DNA of 64,000 nucleotides from Gemmatimonadaceae bacterium (GTDB lineage: Bacteria > Gemmatimonadota > Gemmatimonadetes > Gemmatimonadales > Gemmatimonadaceae), in assembly GCA_036504815.1 (NCBI GenBank), contig DASXUN010000021.1, positions 434,001 to 498,000 on the forward strand. The letters are read 5' to 3'. Made by a program: the position numbers and the translations under genes. Positions 45,719 through 53,994 of the stretch are shown in pieces. Every line of letters begins with the position of its first letter. Positions within the stretch are counted from its first letter, which is position 1. A model generated the notes under the pieces. It ran no database searches. It had not been told where the DNA came from and worked only from the letters and a program-made list of their open reading frames with translations.

Positions 45719-48058
45719 ATGAAGCGCGCGCTCTTCTTGCTGCTCGCCGCTGCGCCGCTGACGGCGCAGGCGCCTTCCGCCCTCCTGGACTCGGCGCGCA
45801 CGCGCCTGGCCGTCCTCGACGGCACCGTGCCTCTGGCCGGTCTTGACAGCGCCGTCGAAGTGCGGCGCGACCGGTGGGGCGTCCCGCACATCTACGCGAA
45901 GACACAGCACGACCTCTTCTTCGCCCAGGGTTTCGTCGCCGCGCAGGACCGCCTGTGGCAGATGGAGATGTGGCGGCGCGCGGGCGAAGGACGGCTGGCC
46001 GAAGTGCTGGGACCCGCCTACGTCGAGCGTGACCGCATTGCGCGCGCCCTGCGCTACCGCGGCGACTGGAATGCGGAATACGCCAGCTATGCCCCCGACG
46101 GCCGGGTCATCATGGAAGCATTCGTGCAGGGGGTGAACGCTGCCATCGCCGACGCCCGGCAGCGGCGCGCACTCCCGATCGAGTTCACGATGCTCGGTAT
46201 CGAGCCAATGCCGTGGACACCGGACGTTCCGCTGCAGCGCCTCGCCGCCTTCTCGATGACGCGCAACGCCAGCGCCGAGGCCACGCGTGCCCGGCGCCTG
46301 TCGCTGCTGGGGAAGGAGCTGACGCAGCAGCTCTGGCCGCTCGATCCGGCGCACGACCTCGACCCCGTGCCGGGCTTCGACTACGCCGGAATCGATGAGA
46401 AGGCGATCGCCGCGATGATCGAGACCGCCGGTCCGATCACCTACTCCGCCATTCAGGGCTCGAACAACTGGGTGGTGAGCGGCGCGAAGACGGCCACCGG
46501 CAAGCCGCTCCTCGCCAATGACCCGCACCGCGCCATCCAGAACCCGTCACTGCGCTACCTCACGCATCTCGTGGGGCCGGGGTGGGACGTCATAGGTTCG
46601 GGCGAACCGGGCCTGCCCGGCGTCGCCATCGGACACAATGACCGCATCGCATTTGGCATCACGATTGTCGGAATGGACCAGCAGGATCTCTATGTCGAAA
46701 CGGTCGGGGCGTGCCCCAATGCGGGGGGACGATGCTACCTCAACAACGGACAATGGAAACCGCTGCGCCGCGAGGTGGACACGATCCACGTAAAGGGCGC
46801 CGCACCGCGCGTCATCGCCACCGAATACTCGGAGCACGGACCGATCGTCGGTGAGGACCCAAGCCGACAGCGGGCCTTCGCCCTCAAGTTCGTGGGGGCG
46901 GAGCCGGGAACGGCCGGGTATGCGGCATCGCTCTCGCTCGATCGCGCGAGTGATTGGTCGACGTTCAAGTCGGCGGCGGCGCGCTTCAAGCTGCCAACGG
47001 AGAACCTGGTCTATGCCGACGTGGACGGGAACATCGGATGGGTCGCTGCGGGGCTGATGCCATTGCGCCACTGGACGGGAACGCTGCCCGTCCCCGGCAC
47101 GGGCGGTTTCGAATGGTCCGGCTTCCTGCCATTCGATTCACTGCCGATGGCGTACAATCCGCCAAGCGGCTTTATCGGCACGGCCAACGACAACATCCTG
47201 CCGCCCGGCTACCGTCACGCCCTCAACTACGAGTTCACCGCACCGTTCCGCGGCAATCGCCTGCGCGACGTGCTGGCGCATGAACGCCGCCTGACCGTCG
47301 AGCGGATGCAGGCCCTGCAGCACGATGACTACTCCCTGCCGGCGGCGGCGCTGGTGCCGCTGCTCGTGTCGGCCGCTGAGCGGATCGGAGTGCAAGACAA
47401 GCCGTCGGTGCAGCGGTTCGCGCGGTGGGATTACCGGATGTCGCGCGATGCCATTCAGGTGGTCTGGTTCCACGCCTGGGTGGATGCGCTTGGCGATCGG
47501 GTCTTTGCCCCGCGCGTACCGGCCGCGGCGCGCGCCGCCATCGGGTCGCGCTGGTCGTTGCCGGCGCTGATTGCCCTGCTGCGCTCCCCCGACGCGGCCT
47601 TCGGGGCAAGCCCGGCGTCGTCGCGCGATGCGTTGCTGCTCGCCGCGCTGGATGACGTCGAGCGTGTGGTGCTGAAGACCTACGGGGCGGACTCGACGGG
47701 CTGGCGGTGGGGGACGCTCCACACGGCGCGCTTCCCGCACCCGCTGGACAAGGCGTTCGACCTGCCCGCGGTATCACGCGCCGGCGACGCGAACACCGTC
47801 TACGCCTCCGGCGGAGCAGGAGACCGCCAGACGCACGGCGCGTCGTACCGGGAGATCATCGACGTGGCCGACTGGGATCGTTCGGTGGCGACGAGCGTGC
47901 CCGGACAGAGCGGGCAGCCGGGAAGTCCGCACTACGGCGACCTCCTGCCGCTGTGGGGCGCCGACCAGTACTTCTCGCTGGTCTACAGTCGGCGCGCGGT
48001 GGAGCAGGCCACCGAGCACGTGCTATGGCTCCGCCCGGGTTCGGGCGAGAAGAAGTAG
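45719..48058 (+). CDS. Penicillin acylase-family N-terminal nucleophile amidase
   Basis: Protein of 779 residues with a signal peptide (LLAAAPLTAQA). The auto-processing site is IQGSNNWVVSG near residue 245, where the new N-terminal serine becomes the nucleophile; the asparagine of later blocks (GFIGTANDNILP) completes the oxyanion hole. Family members cleave penicillins, acyl-homoserine lactones or other amides in the periplasm. The order DRWGVPHIYAKTQHDLFFAQGF is a family landmark. Substrate is uncertain. It follows lepB across a half repeat element. Confidence 0.93.
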   Translation: MKRALFLLLAAAPLTAQAPSALLDSARTRLAVLDGTVPLAGLDSAVEVRRDRWGVPHIYAKTQHDLFFAQGFVAAQDRLWQMEMWRRAGEGRLAEVLGPAYVERDRIARALRYRGDWNAEYASYAPDGRVIMEAFVQGVNAAIADARQRRALPIEFTMLGIEPMPWTPDVPLQRLAAFSMTRNASAEATRARRLSLLGKELTQQLWPLDPAHDLDPVPGFDYAGIDEKAIAAMIETAGPITYSAIQGSNNWVVSGAKTATGKPLLANDPHRAIQNPSLRYLTHLVGPGWDVIGSGEPGLPGVAIGHNDRIAFGITIVGMDQQDLYVETVGACPNAGGRCYLNNGQWKPLRREVDTIHVKGAAPRVIATEYSEHGPIVGEDPSRQRAFALKFVGAEPGTAGYAASLSLDRASDWSTFKSAAARFKLPTENLVYADVDGNIGWVAAGLMPLRHWTGTLPVPGTGGFEWSGFLPFDSLPMAYNPPSGFIGTANDNILPPGYRHALNYEFTAPFRGNRLRDVLAHERRLTVERMQALQHDDYSLPAAALVPLLVSAAERIGVQDKPSVQRFARWDYRMSRDAIQVVWFHAWVDALGDRVFAPRVPAAARAAIGSRWSLPALIALLRSPDAAFGASPASSRDALLLAALDDVERVVLKTYGADSTGWRWGTLHTARFPHPLDKAFDLPAVSRAGDANTVYASGGAGDRQTHGASYREIIDVADWDRSVATSVPGQSGQPGSPHYGDLLPLWGADQYFSLVYSRRAVEQATEHVLWLRPGSGEKK

Positions 48059-48115
48059 CGCGTGGAGGTTGCGCCGCCTCGAGACCAAGGCGCACTCTTG
48101 GGGAAACCTTAACCG

Positions 48116-48598
48116 ATGCGAACGATGCGAATGCTCCGTGTCGCCACACTCGCGGCCACCGGCCTGCTGGGCGCCTGCCACTTCTCAAGCGCACGCACGG
48201 CGCCAGCGCCCGCCGCTGATGTCGCCTTCCTGCACCCCTATGGGGCGCCGACGCGCCCCTTCTCGCCAGCCGTGCGGGTGGGAAACCTGATCTACCTTGC
48301 TGGGCAGATCGGCACCGACGCCTCGGCGAGCGGCGCGGTGGTGAGCGGCGGGATCGCTGTCGAGACGAAGCAGACCCTCGAGAATATCAAGGCGGTCCTC
48401 GCCGCGGTGGGGTCGTCCATGGACCGCGTGGTGAAATGCACGGTCTTCATGGCCGACATGAAGGAGTGGGACGCGATGAACGCGGTCTACCGCACCTATT
48501 TCACGGCGCCGAACTTCCCCGCGCGCTCGGCCTTTGGCGCCAATGGCCTCGCGCTCAATGCGCGCGTCGAGATCGAGTGCATCGCGGCCGCCAAGTGA
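48116..48598 (+). CDS. Exported RidA-family lipoprotein
   Basis: Protein of 160 residues. LAATGLLGAC is a lipobox, so this RidA homologue is probably membrane-anchored outside the cytosol. The body carries VGNLIYLAGQIG, ENIKAVLAAVGSSMDRVVK, and ALNARVEIECIAA with the arginine needed for imine deamination in RidA. Cytosolic RidA clears reactive 2-aminoacrylate; an exported form would have a different role. The esterase gene overlaps its stop by 4 nt. Confidence 0.88.
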   Translation: MRTMRMLRVATLAATGLLGACHFSSARTAPAPAADVAFLHPYGAPTRPFSPAVRVGNLIYLAGQIGTDASASGAVVSGGIAVETKQTLENIKAVLAAVGSSMDRVVKCTVFMADMKEWDAMNAVYRTYFTAPNFPARSAFGANGLALNARVEIECIAAAK

Positions 48599-49614
48599 AC
48601 TCGGATCGAACCCAGCAGATGCCGGCCGGGATGCGGAGCCTCGTCACCAGTGTGCTGGCGTTGACGTTACTCACGCCGGCCGTGGTGCAGGCGCAGGCCG
48701 TCCGCCCCGGGCGGGTCGTCACCGATTCGCTCTGGTCGTACGCGCTCGGCGCCTACAAGAAACTGGTCGTCTACCTGCCGCCCTCGTATGACCGATCGTC
48801 GACCCGGTATCCCGTGGCGTACTACCTGCACGGCTGGAGTGGGAACGAGAGCAACTGGGTGAAGGCGGGCAAGATCGACGCTTCCATGGACACGCTGGTG
48901 GCACGGGGGATGCGTGAGATGCTCGTCGTCATGCCAGACGGCGACGACGCGTGGTGGATGACGTCGAACTCGCTGCCGGACCTGCCAGGGTGTGTGCGCA
49001 CGCTCCCCAACTATGCCGGTGACGCGGCCAGCTACTGTGTTCCTTGGCCGCACTACGATGACTACGTGAACTACGACGTGGTGCGGTGGGTGGATGCCAC
49101 CTTCCGCACGAAGGCGGACCGGGCGCACCGGGGTGTGGCGGGGCTGAGCATGGGCGGGTACGGGGCGCTCCTGCTGGCGCTCGAGTTTCCCGAGACGTTC
49201 GCGGCTGCAGCGTCGCACTCGGGCGTGCTCTGGCCGCTCGAGTGGGCGCCGGGGGGCGTGCTGAATCGGCCCGCCGGGACCGCCGACTCCACGTGGACCC
49301 GCATCTATGGCAACGCGGTCGGACAGAGCATGCGCGCCGTCTTCGGCAAGGACACCATTGCCTGGTACGCGAGAGACCCGGTGCATCTGGTCGACCGGGT
49401 GAGAACGCGTGGTGCGGCCGTGCCGGCGCTCAAGGCCGACATTGGCCTGGGCGATCCGTTCCTGGCAGGCAATCGGGCCTTCCGCGATGCACTGAAGGCC
49501 CGCGGCGTGCCGCTGGCCTATGACGAATTTCCCGGCGTGCACGACTGGAACTACTGGCGCGCCCACGCCCGCGAGAGCCTCCCCTGGCTCGCGGGCGTGA
49601 TCGCCACACCATAA
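48595..49614 (+). CDS. Exported esterase-D-like alpha/beta hydrolase
   Basis: Protein of 339 residues, with a signal peptide ending VVQA-QA. The Ser nucleophile lies in GLSMGGYGALL; YPVAYYLHGWSGNESNW carries the oxyanion HG motif, and HDWNYWRAH holds the catalytic His. This matches the family of S-formylglutathione/feruloyl-esterase-like enzymes (PF00756). It starts with a GTG overlapping the RidA stop; ATGs at 48619 or 48631 are alternatives. The natural ester is unknown. Confidence 0.88.
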   Translation: MNSDRTQQMPAGMRSLVTSVLALTLLTPAVVQAQAVRPGRVVTDSLWSYALGAYKKLVVYLPPSYDRSSTRYPVAYYLHGWSGNESNWVKAGKIDASMDTLVARGMREMLVVMPDGDDAWWMTSNSLPDLPGCVRTLPNYAGDAASYCVPWPHYDDYVNYDVVRWVDATFRTKADRAHRGVAGLSMGGYGALLLALEFPETFAAAASHSGVLWPLEWAPGGVLNRPAGTADSTWTRIYGNAVGQSMRAVFGKDTIAWYARDPVHLVDRVRTRGAAVPALKADIGLGDPFLAGNRAFRDALKARGVPLAYDEFPGVHDWNYWRAHARESLPWLAGVIATP

Positions 49615-49623
49615 TTATCCATC

Positions 49624-50187
49624 GTGACTGATTTCTTCCCCCGCAAGACGATCGCCTGGGAAGTCGTCGAGGATCCGACGGCGCTCCGGCGGTTCTCGAA
49701 CTCCCTGCCGGAGATGGCGCTCGTCACGGGCGTGACGCTCCGTCTCTACCGCGCCTATGTGCTGTCGCACGGGTCGCCGGAGAGCGGGCTGTGGGTGGGG
49801 TCGACGCTCATCATCGGGGCCGTGCTGCTGCTGGTGATGCTCACGGTGCACCTGGCCAATCACACGGTTCGGCACTGGTGGTGGCGCGCGCCGACGTTCG
49901 CCGCGCTCGAGGCCGGAACCGAGATCATGATGTCGCTGGCGCTCACCGCGGTCGGGCTGGAGAAGATCGGGAGCCGGGTCGCGTCGCTGAGCGACTGGTT
50001 GCCGATCGCCGCGCAGGTCCTGGCGTGGCGCGTTCTGCTGATCATCCCGTTCACGGCGCTGCTGGCCGTGGTCGTGACGATCGTGCGGCGGCTCCTGCTG
50101 TCGGCGGAGCATCGCACCTCCACGGCGCAGCGCGTGTCGGAAGCCCAGCGTGCGGTCAGCGACGAACCGCCGGCCCCGCCGGCCTGA
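49624..50187 (+). CDS. Hypothetical membrane protein
   Basis: Protein of 187 residues with three to four hydrophobic helices (STLIIGAVLLLVMLTVHLA, AAQVLAWRVLLIIPFTALLA). No known motif; the C-terminus is polar. It starts at GTG, 9 bp after the esterase stop, and the M24 peptidase gene follows after 24 bp, so it belongs to the 48-52.5 kb transcription unit. Function unknown. Confidence 0.55.
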   Translation: MTDFFPRKTIAWEVVEDPTALRRFSNSLPEMALVTGVTLRLYRAYVLSHGSPESGLWVGSTLIIGAVLLLVMLTVHLANHTVRHWWWRAPTFAALEAGTEIMMSLALTAVGLEKIGSRVASLSDWLPIAAQVLAWRVLLIIPFTALLAVVVTIVRRLLLSAEHRTSTAQRVSEAQRAVSDEPPAPPA

Positions 50188-50211
50188 GATTCCATCTACG
50201 GGCAGGACCCC

Positions 50212-51624
50212 ATGACACGTTTTATGCGCGTTGCCTTCGCCGCCGCCCTGCTCTGCGCCGCGGTGCCGCTGGCCGCCCAGCGTCCCGCGGCGCGACTTGC
50301 CGACCGCCGCCATCCCTTTGGCACGCTGCGCGAACAGGCCGCGCGCCAACAGAAGTGGCTCGAGGTCCGCATGCAGACGGTCCTTCCCGCGCTGATGCGC
50401 GCCAATGGCATCGACATGTGGATCGTCCCCATGCGCGAGTACGCCGAGGATCCCGTCTTTTCGTCACTGGTGTCGCCGACCACCTTTGCGGCGCGTCGTC
50501 GCACGATCTACGTGATGTTCGACGTCTGCTCGGCGAGCGGGCGCACCGACGTGGGCGACGGATCCTGCGTGGAGCGCATCGCGCTTGGTGGTTCATCGCA
50601 GGGCGGGGTGTGGAAGGCAACGCGCTCGACGGCGGCGGTGGAAGCGCCGGTGGGCGGCCAGCAGGCGGAGCTCTGGGGCGATGAGCAGTGGAAGCTGCTC
50701 AAGAAGGTGGTGGACGCGCGCAACCCGAAGGTGATCGGCATCGATTACTCGCGCACCTTCGCCTTCTCCGACGGACTGACGCACGGCGAGTATCTCGGGA
50801 TGACCGAGGCACTGGGCGACCGCTGGACCGCGCGGCTCAAGCCGGCGGAGGAACTGCCGCTGCAGTTCATCGCCTCGCGCGTGGCCGATGAGGAGGCGTT
50901 TTACGGGGAGCTCACGCAGCTGGTGTGGGAGCTGGTGGGCGAGATGTACTCGTCCAAGGTCATCGTACCGGGCAAGACGAAGACCAGCGACCTCGTCTGG
51001 TGGTGGCGCCAGCGCGTGAACGATCTTGGGCTTGGGACCTGGTTCCAGCCCAGCATCGAAGTGCAGCGCACCGGGGCGACGGAGGAATCGTTGGGTGCAG
51101 ATCCCGTAATCCAGCGCGGTGACGTGCTGCACTGCGATGTCGGGATCACGGCCCTGGGGCTGAACTCGGACACTCAGCACATGGCCTATGTGCTAAAGCC
51201 GGGCGAAACGGATGCGCCGGCGGGACTGCGGACGGCGCTGGCGAACGGCAACGCCCTGCAGGATATCGTGATGGCGGAAATTCGGCCGGGGCGCACCGGG
51301 AACGAGATCCTCAAGGCTGCGCGTTCACAAATGGCGGCACGCGGCATCACCGGGACCGTCTACTCGCACGCCATCGGCATGCACGGGCATGGCTCGGGGC
51401 CGCTGATCGGGCTGTGGGACTATCAGGAAGGCGTGCCCGGGCGTGGCGACGCCAAGGTGATCGCCAACATGTGGTACTCGATCGAACTGCAGGCCACAAC
51501 GCCGGTCACGGAGTGGAAGGGGCAGGCGGTCCGCATGGCGCTCGAAGAGGACATGATGATCGGCACGGACGGAACGCCGCGTTGGGTGAAGGGGCAGCAG
51601 AAGAAGCTCTGGCTGGTGAGGTAG
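50212..51624 (+). CDS. Exported M24-family metallopeptidase (Xaa-Pro aminopeptidase-like)
   Basis: Protein of 470 residues with a signal peptide (CAAVPLAA-QR). All five metal ligands of the pita-bread fold are seen: HCDVGI, NSDTQH, MHGHGSG, SIELQ and ALEED. It should remove an N-terminal residue next to proline. AGGA ribosome site before the ATG. The C-terminal catalytic domain is standard length; an N-terminal creatinase-like domain precedes it. Followed by a GroES-like gene after 3 bp. Confidence 0.92.
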   Translation: MTRFMRVAFAAALLCAAVPLAAQRPAARLADRRHPFGTLREQAARQQKWLEVRMQTVLPALMRANGIDMWIVPMREYAEDPVFSSLVSPTTFAARRRTIYVMFDVCSASGRTDVGDGSCVERIALGGSSQGGVWKATRSTAAVEAPVGGQQAELWGDEQWKLLKKVVDARNPKVIGIDYSRTFAFSDGLTHGEYLGMTEALGDRWTARLKPAEELPLQFIASRVADEEAFYGELTQLVWELVGEMYSSKVIVPGKTKTSDLVWWWRQRVNDLGLGTWFQPSIEVQRTGATEESLGADPVIQRGDVLHCDVGITALGLNSDTQHMAYVLKPGETDAPAGLRTALANGNALQDIVMAEIRPGRTGNEILKAARSQMAARGITGTVYSHAIGMHGHGSGPLIGLWDYQEGVPGRGDAKVIANMWYSIELQATTPVTEWKGQAVRMALEEDMMIGTDGTPRWVKGQQKKLWLVR

Positions 51625-51627
51625 GCG

Positions 51628-51984
51628 ATGAAGCGAGGCAAGAAAGAACTGATTGTCGTTGGCGATCGCGTCCTCATTCGGGTCGAGGACGGCGAAGAGC
51701 GCACCAAGGTTGGCCTGTACCTGCCGGCCACGGCGGTCGAAGGGCAGCAGGTGCAGGGCGGCACGATCGTGGCCACCGGTCCCGGCCAGCCGCTGCCGGT
51801 GGTCGAGGATCACCTGGATGAGCCGTGGCGCATCACGTCCGGTTCACAGACGCGGCATGTCCCGATGCAGGCGCAGGTGGGCGACTACGCGCTCTTCTTC
51901 CGGAAGGCGGCCGTGGAGATCACCTTCGACGAGGAGCGCTATCTCGTCGTGCCGCAGGCGGCGATCCTCACGCTAGCCCGTTAG
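51628..51984 (+). CDS. GroES-like (Cpn10-type) protein
   Basis: Protein of 118 residues, longer than the ~95 of true GroES. The first strand VVGDRVLIRVEDGEERTKVGLYLPATAVEGQQ and GGTIVATGPG match Cpn10, with the TKVGLYLP segment standing where the mobile loop should be. The usual GIVLP-type loop is altered. No groEL lies beside it. It sits in an operon with an exported peptidase and a bacilliredoxin. It may be a paralogue with a different partner. Confidence 0.75.
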   Translation: MKRGKKELIVVGDRVLIRVEDGEERTKVGLYLPATAVEGQQVQGGTIVATGPGQPLPVVEDHLDEPWRITSGSQTRHVPMQAQVGDYALFFRKAAVEITFDEERYLVVPQAAILTLAR

Positions 51985-52118
51985 CGACCGCGCACGGGGA
52001 CTGCCGGAACGTCGCGCACACGCCAATTGTTCATATGGGGACGCGTGGCACCCTGCGGCGTCGCCGGCCGCCGTCCCCCGCAGCGAGAAGACCCCCCAAC
52101 ACGGAAGAACGTCCCATC

Positions 52119-52550
52119 ATGTATCCGGAACCGATGGTCGCGCCGATGCGCGAAGAACTGACCTGCCTTGGCGTGAAGGAGTTGCGCACGTCGGCGGAAG
52201 TGGCCGAGGCCCTCGGCAACGCGAAGGGAACGGCCCTGGTGGTCGTGAACTCGGTCTGTGGTTGCTCGGCGCGCAACGCCCGTCCGGCGGTGGCGACGGC
52301 ACTGCAGCACGAGGTGAAGCCGGACCAGCTCTTCACGGTGTTCGCCGGGCAGGACGTGGACGCGACGAAGGCGGCGCGTGCGTTCTTCACCGGTTATCCG
52401 CCCTCATCGCCGTCCATTGCCTTGCTCAAGGACGGCCGCATCGTGACGATGCTCGAGCGGCATCAGATCGAGGGCCGCACGGCGAGCGAGGTCGCGCAGG
52501 ACCTCGTGCAGGCCTTCGACCGGCATTGCGCCGCCGCCGCGGCACGCTGA
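52119..52550 (+). CDS. BrxA/BrxB-family bacilliredoxin
   Basis: Protein of 143 residues with VVVNSVCGCSARNARPAVA, the CGC redox motif of bacilliredoxins, and YPPSSPSIALLKDGRIVTML. In Bacillus these enzymes remove bacillithiol from mixed disulfides; in other phyla the thiol may differ. It is the last gene before a hairpin and terminator-like RNA region. The ATG fits the family N-terminus MYPEPMV. Confidence 0.92.
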   Translation: MYPEPMVAPMREELTCLGVKELRTSAEVAEALGNAKGTALVVVNSVCGCSARNARPAVATALQHEVKPDQLFTVFAGQDVDATKAARAFFTGYPPSSPSIALLKDGRIVTMLERHQIEGRTASEVAQDLVQAFDRHCAAAAAR

Positions 52551-52597
52551 AAGATTTGGTGCAGAGACTCTGGCGCGAAATGACGAAGCGATTATAG

Positions 52598-52690
52598 CTT
52601 TTCTGTTACCAATGCGAACGTGGCATTGGTCTTCGCGGCGGCACGACCGTCCGCGGACAAGAGGACCGGCTTCCGGGAGCCGGTCCTTCT
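52598..52690 (+). ncRNA. Candidate structured RNA or long terminator after bacilliredoxin
   Basis: Three consecutive hairpins: ACCAATGC/GCATTGGT (52608-52630), CGCGGCGG...CCGTCCGCG (52634-52655) and AGGACCGGCT/AGCCGGTCCT (52662-52687), the last followed by TCTTGTTT. AT-rich TTATAG near 52592 could be a -10 box. The region could be a small RNA ending in an intrinsic terminator, or simply an extended 3' end of the upstream operon. No known RNA family recognised. Confidence 0.35.
52662..52687 (+). terminator. Intrinsic terminator hairpin
   Basis: Perfect 10-bp stem AGGACCGGCT/AGCCGGTCCT with a 6-nt loop, followed by a T-rich tail TCTTGTTT. Located 112 bp after the bacilliredoxin stop. Confidence 0.75.
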
Positions 52691-52696
52691 TGTTTA

Positions 52697-52840
52697 AGAC
52701 AGACAACAGAGAAACAACAGACAGACAACAGAGAGACAACAGACAGACAACAGAGAGACAACAGACAGCGCGGAAATGGGTGTGCTCTGTTGTCTTTCTG
52801 TTGTTTCTCTGTTGTCTCTCTGTTGTTTCTCTTTATATTT
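52697..52840. repeat. 11-bp tandem-arm hairpin element D (ACAACAGAGAG family)
   Basis: Six ACAACAG units in the left arm (52699-52766) and four complementary units in the right arm (52785-52832). The centre is short (GCGCGGAAATGGGTGTGC). It lies directly before the membrane-protein gene, between tandem genes. ATATTT after the right arm could be part of a promoter. Confidence 0.9.
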
Positions 52841-52848
52841 CAAAGCAC

Positions 52849-53448
52849 ATGTCTCGCCCTGCCTCTCGCCCACCTTCCGTGCTGGCTGATCATGCCGCGG
52901 ACCAACTCGCGTTCATTCGCGAGACGATGATGCGCGCGGGGACGTTCACGGCGGTGTCGGGCTCGGGCCTCATCGGCATTGGCCTCATCGGGGGCACGGC
53001 CGCCCTGCTCTCGCCAAGGATGGCCTCGGCGCAGGCGTGGCTGCTCCTCTGGCTCGCGGCGGCGGTGCTGGCGATTGCCGTGGCCGTGCCGTTCATCGCC
53101 CGCAAGGCCAGGCGGTCGGGCCAGTCGCTGCGTGCCGGGCCCGCGCGCACGTTCGCGCTGGCCTTCGCGCCGGCCCTGGTGGCGGGGGCCCTGCTGACCG
53201 CTGCGCTCGTGGCCGCCGGCGCGTGGCAGGTGATTCCCGGCATGTGGCTCGTCTGCTACGGAGCGGCGGTAGTCTCGGGGGGCGCCTTCTCCGTTCGTGT
53301 CGTCCCCGCGCTTGGCACGGTGCTGGTCGTTCTCGGCGCCATCACGCTCTTCACCCCGCCGGCCGTGCATGCCTGGATGCTCGGTGCTGGGTTCGGCGGG
53401 GCGCATCTGATCTTTGGCTACTTCGTCGCGAGGTACCACGGTGGCTAA
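52849..53448 (+). CDS. Hypothetical membrane protein paired with a winged-helix regulator
   Basis: Protein of 199 residues with six hydrophobic helices after an N-terminal soluble ~35 residues (DQLAFIRETMMRAGTFTAVS). No catalytic motif. The next gene, a winged-helix regulator, starts 8 nt before its stop. Such membrane/wHTH pairs recur in related genomes from memory, suggesting the membrane protein senses or modulates the regulator; this is inference. Confidence 0.6.
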   Translation: MSRPASRPPSVLADHAADQLAFIRETMMRAGTFTAVSGSGLIGIGLIGGTAALLSPRMASAQAWLLLWLAAAVLAIAVAVPFIARKARRSGQSLRAGPARTFALAFAPALVAGALLTAALVAAGAWQVIPGMWLVCYGAAVVSGGAFSVRVVPALGTVLVVLGAITLFTPPAVHAWMLGAGFGGAHLIFGYFVARYHGG

Positions 53449-53830
53449 GCCCACGTCTGCTGCCATCAAGCGCAGCGATCGCAAATCGTCGTCCGCGAGC
53501 CCGGCACTGGCACCCGTGCTCGGCGGCGAGCCCGTGCCGGCCGCGCTCGACAAGCTCATCCACGACCGGGTGCGTCTCGGCATCATCAGCGCGCTGGCCG
53601 TGAACGAACGCTTGAGCTTCACCGACCTGCGCGACCTGCTCGCGCTCACCGACGGCAACCTGAGCGTGCACGCGCGCAAGCTCGAGGAAGGCGGTTACCT
53701 GACCTGCCAGAAAGGCTTCGATGGCCGCGTGCCCAAGAGCGAGTATCGCCTCACCGCCGCCGGCAAGCGCGCCCTCGAGCGCTACCTGGGGCATATGGAA
53801 GCGCTGATCGAGGCGACGAGAGGACGGTAG
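53441..53830 (+). CDS. Winged-helix transcriptional regulator (HTH_34-like)
   Basis: Protein of 129 residues. After a ~35-residue polar tail, LDKLIHDRVRLGIISALAVN, FTDLRDLLALTDGNLSVHARKLEEGGYL and SEYRLTAAGKRALERYL show the winged-helix fold of PF13601 regulators. It starts at GTG, overlapping the membrane protein gene by 8 nt. Target unknown; autoregulation is likely but unproven. Confidence 0.88.
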   Translation: MAKPTSAAIKRSDRKSSSASPALAPVLGGEPVPAALDKLIHDRVRLGIISALAVNERLSFTDLRDLLALTDGNLSVHARKLEEGGYLTCQKGFDGRVPKSEYRLTAAGKRALERYLGHMEALIEATRGR

Positions 53831-53994
53831 GAGAGAGAAACAACAGAGAGAAAACAGACAGACAACAGAGAGACAACAGAGAAGAGGCATTGGCCTGGCG
53901 CGTTTGAACGCGCGCCGAGCCGATGCCTCATCGCCTTCTCACCTCTGTTGTCTCTCTGTTGTTTGTCTGTTGTTTCTCTGTTGCTTGTCTGCCC
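53831..53994. repeat. 11-bp tandem-arm hairpin element E (ACAACAGAGAG family)
   Basis: Four units per arm (53834-53881 and 53943-53990). The centre forms an extended hairpin, GAGGCAT...ATGCCTC with inner GGCGCG and CGCGCC. It fills the gap between the converging regulator and ABC permease genes. Confidence 0.9.
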
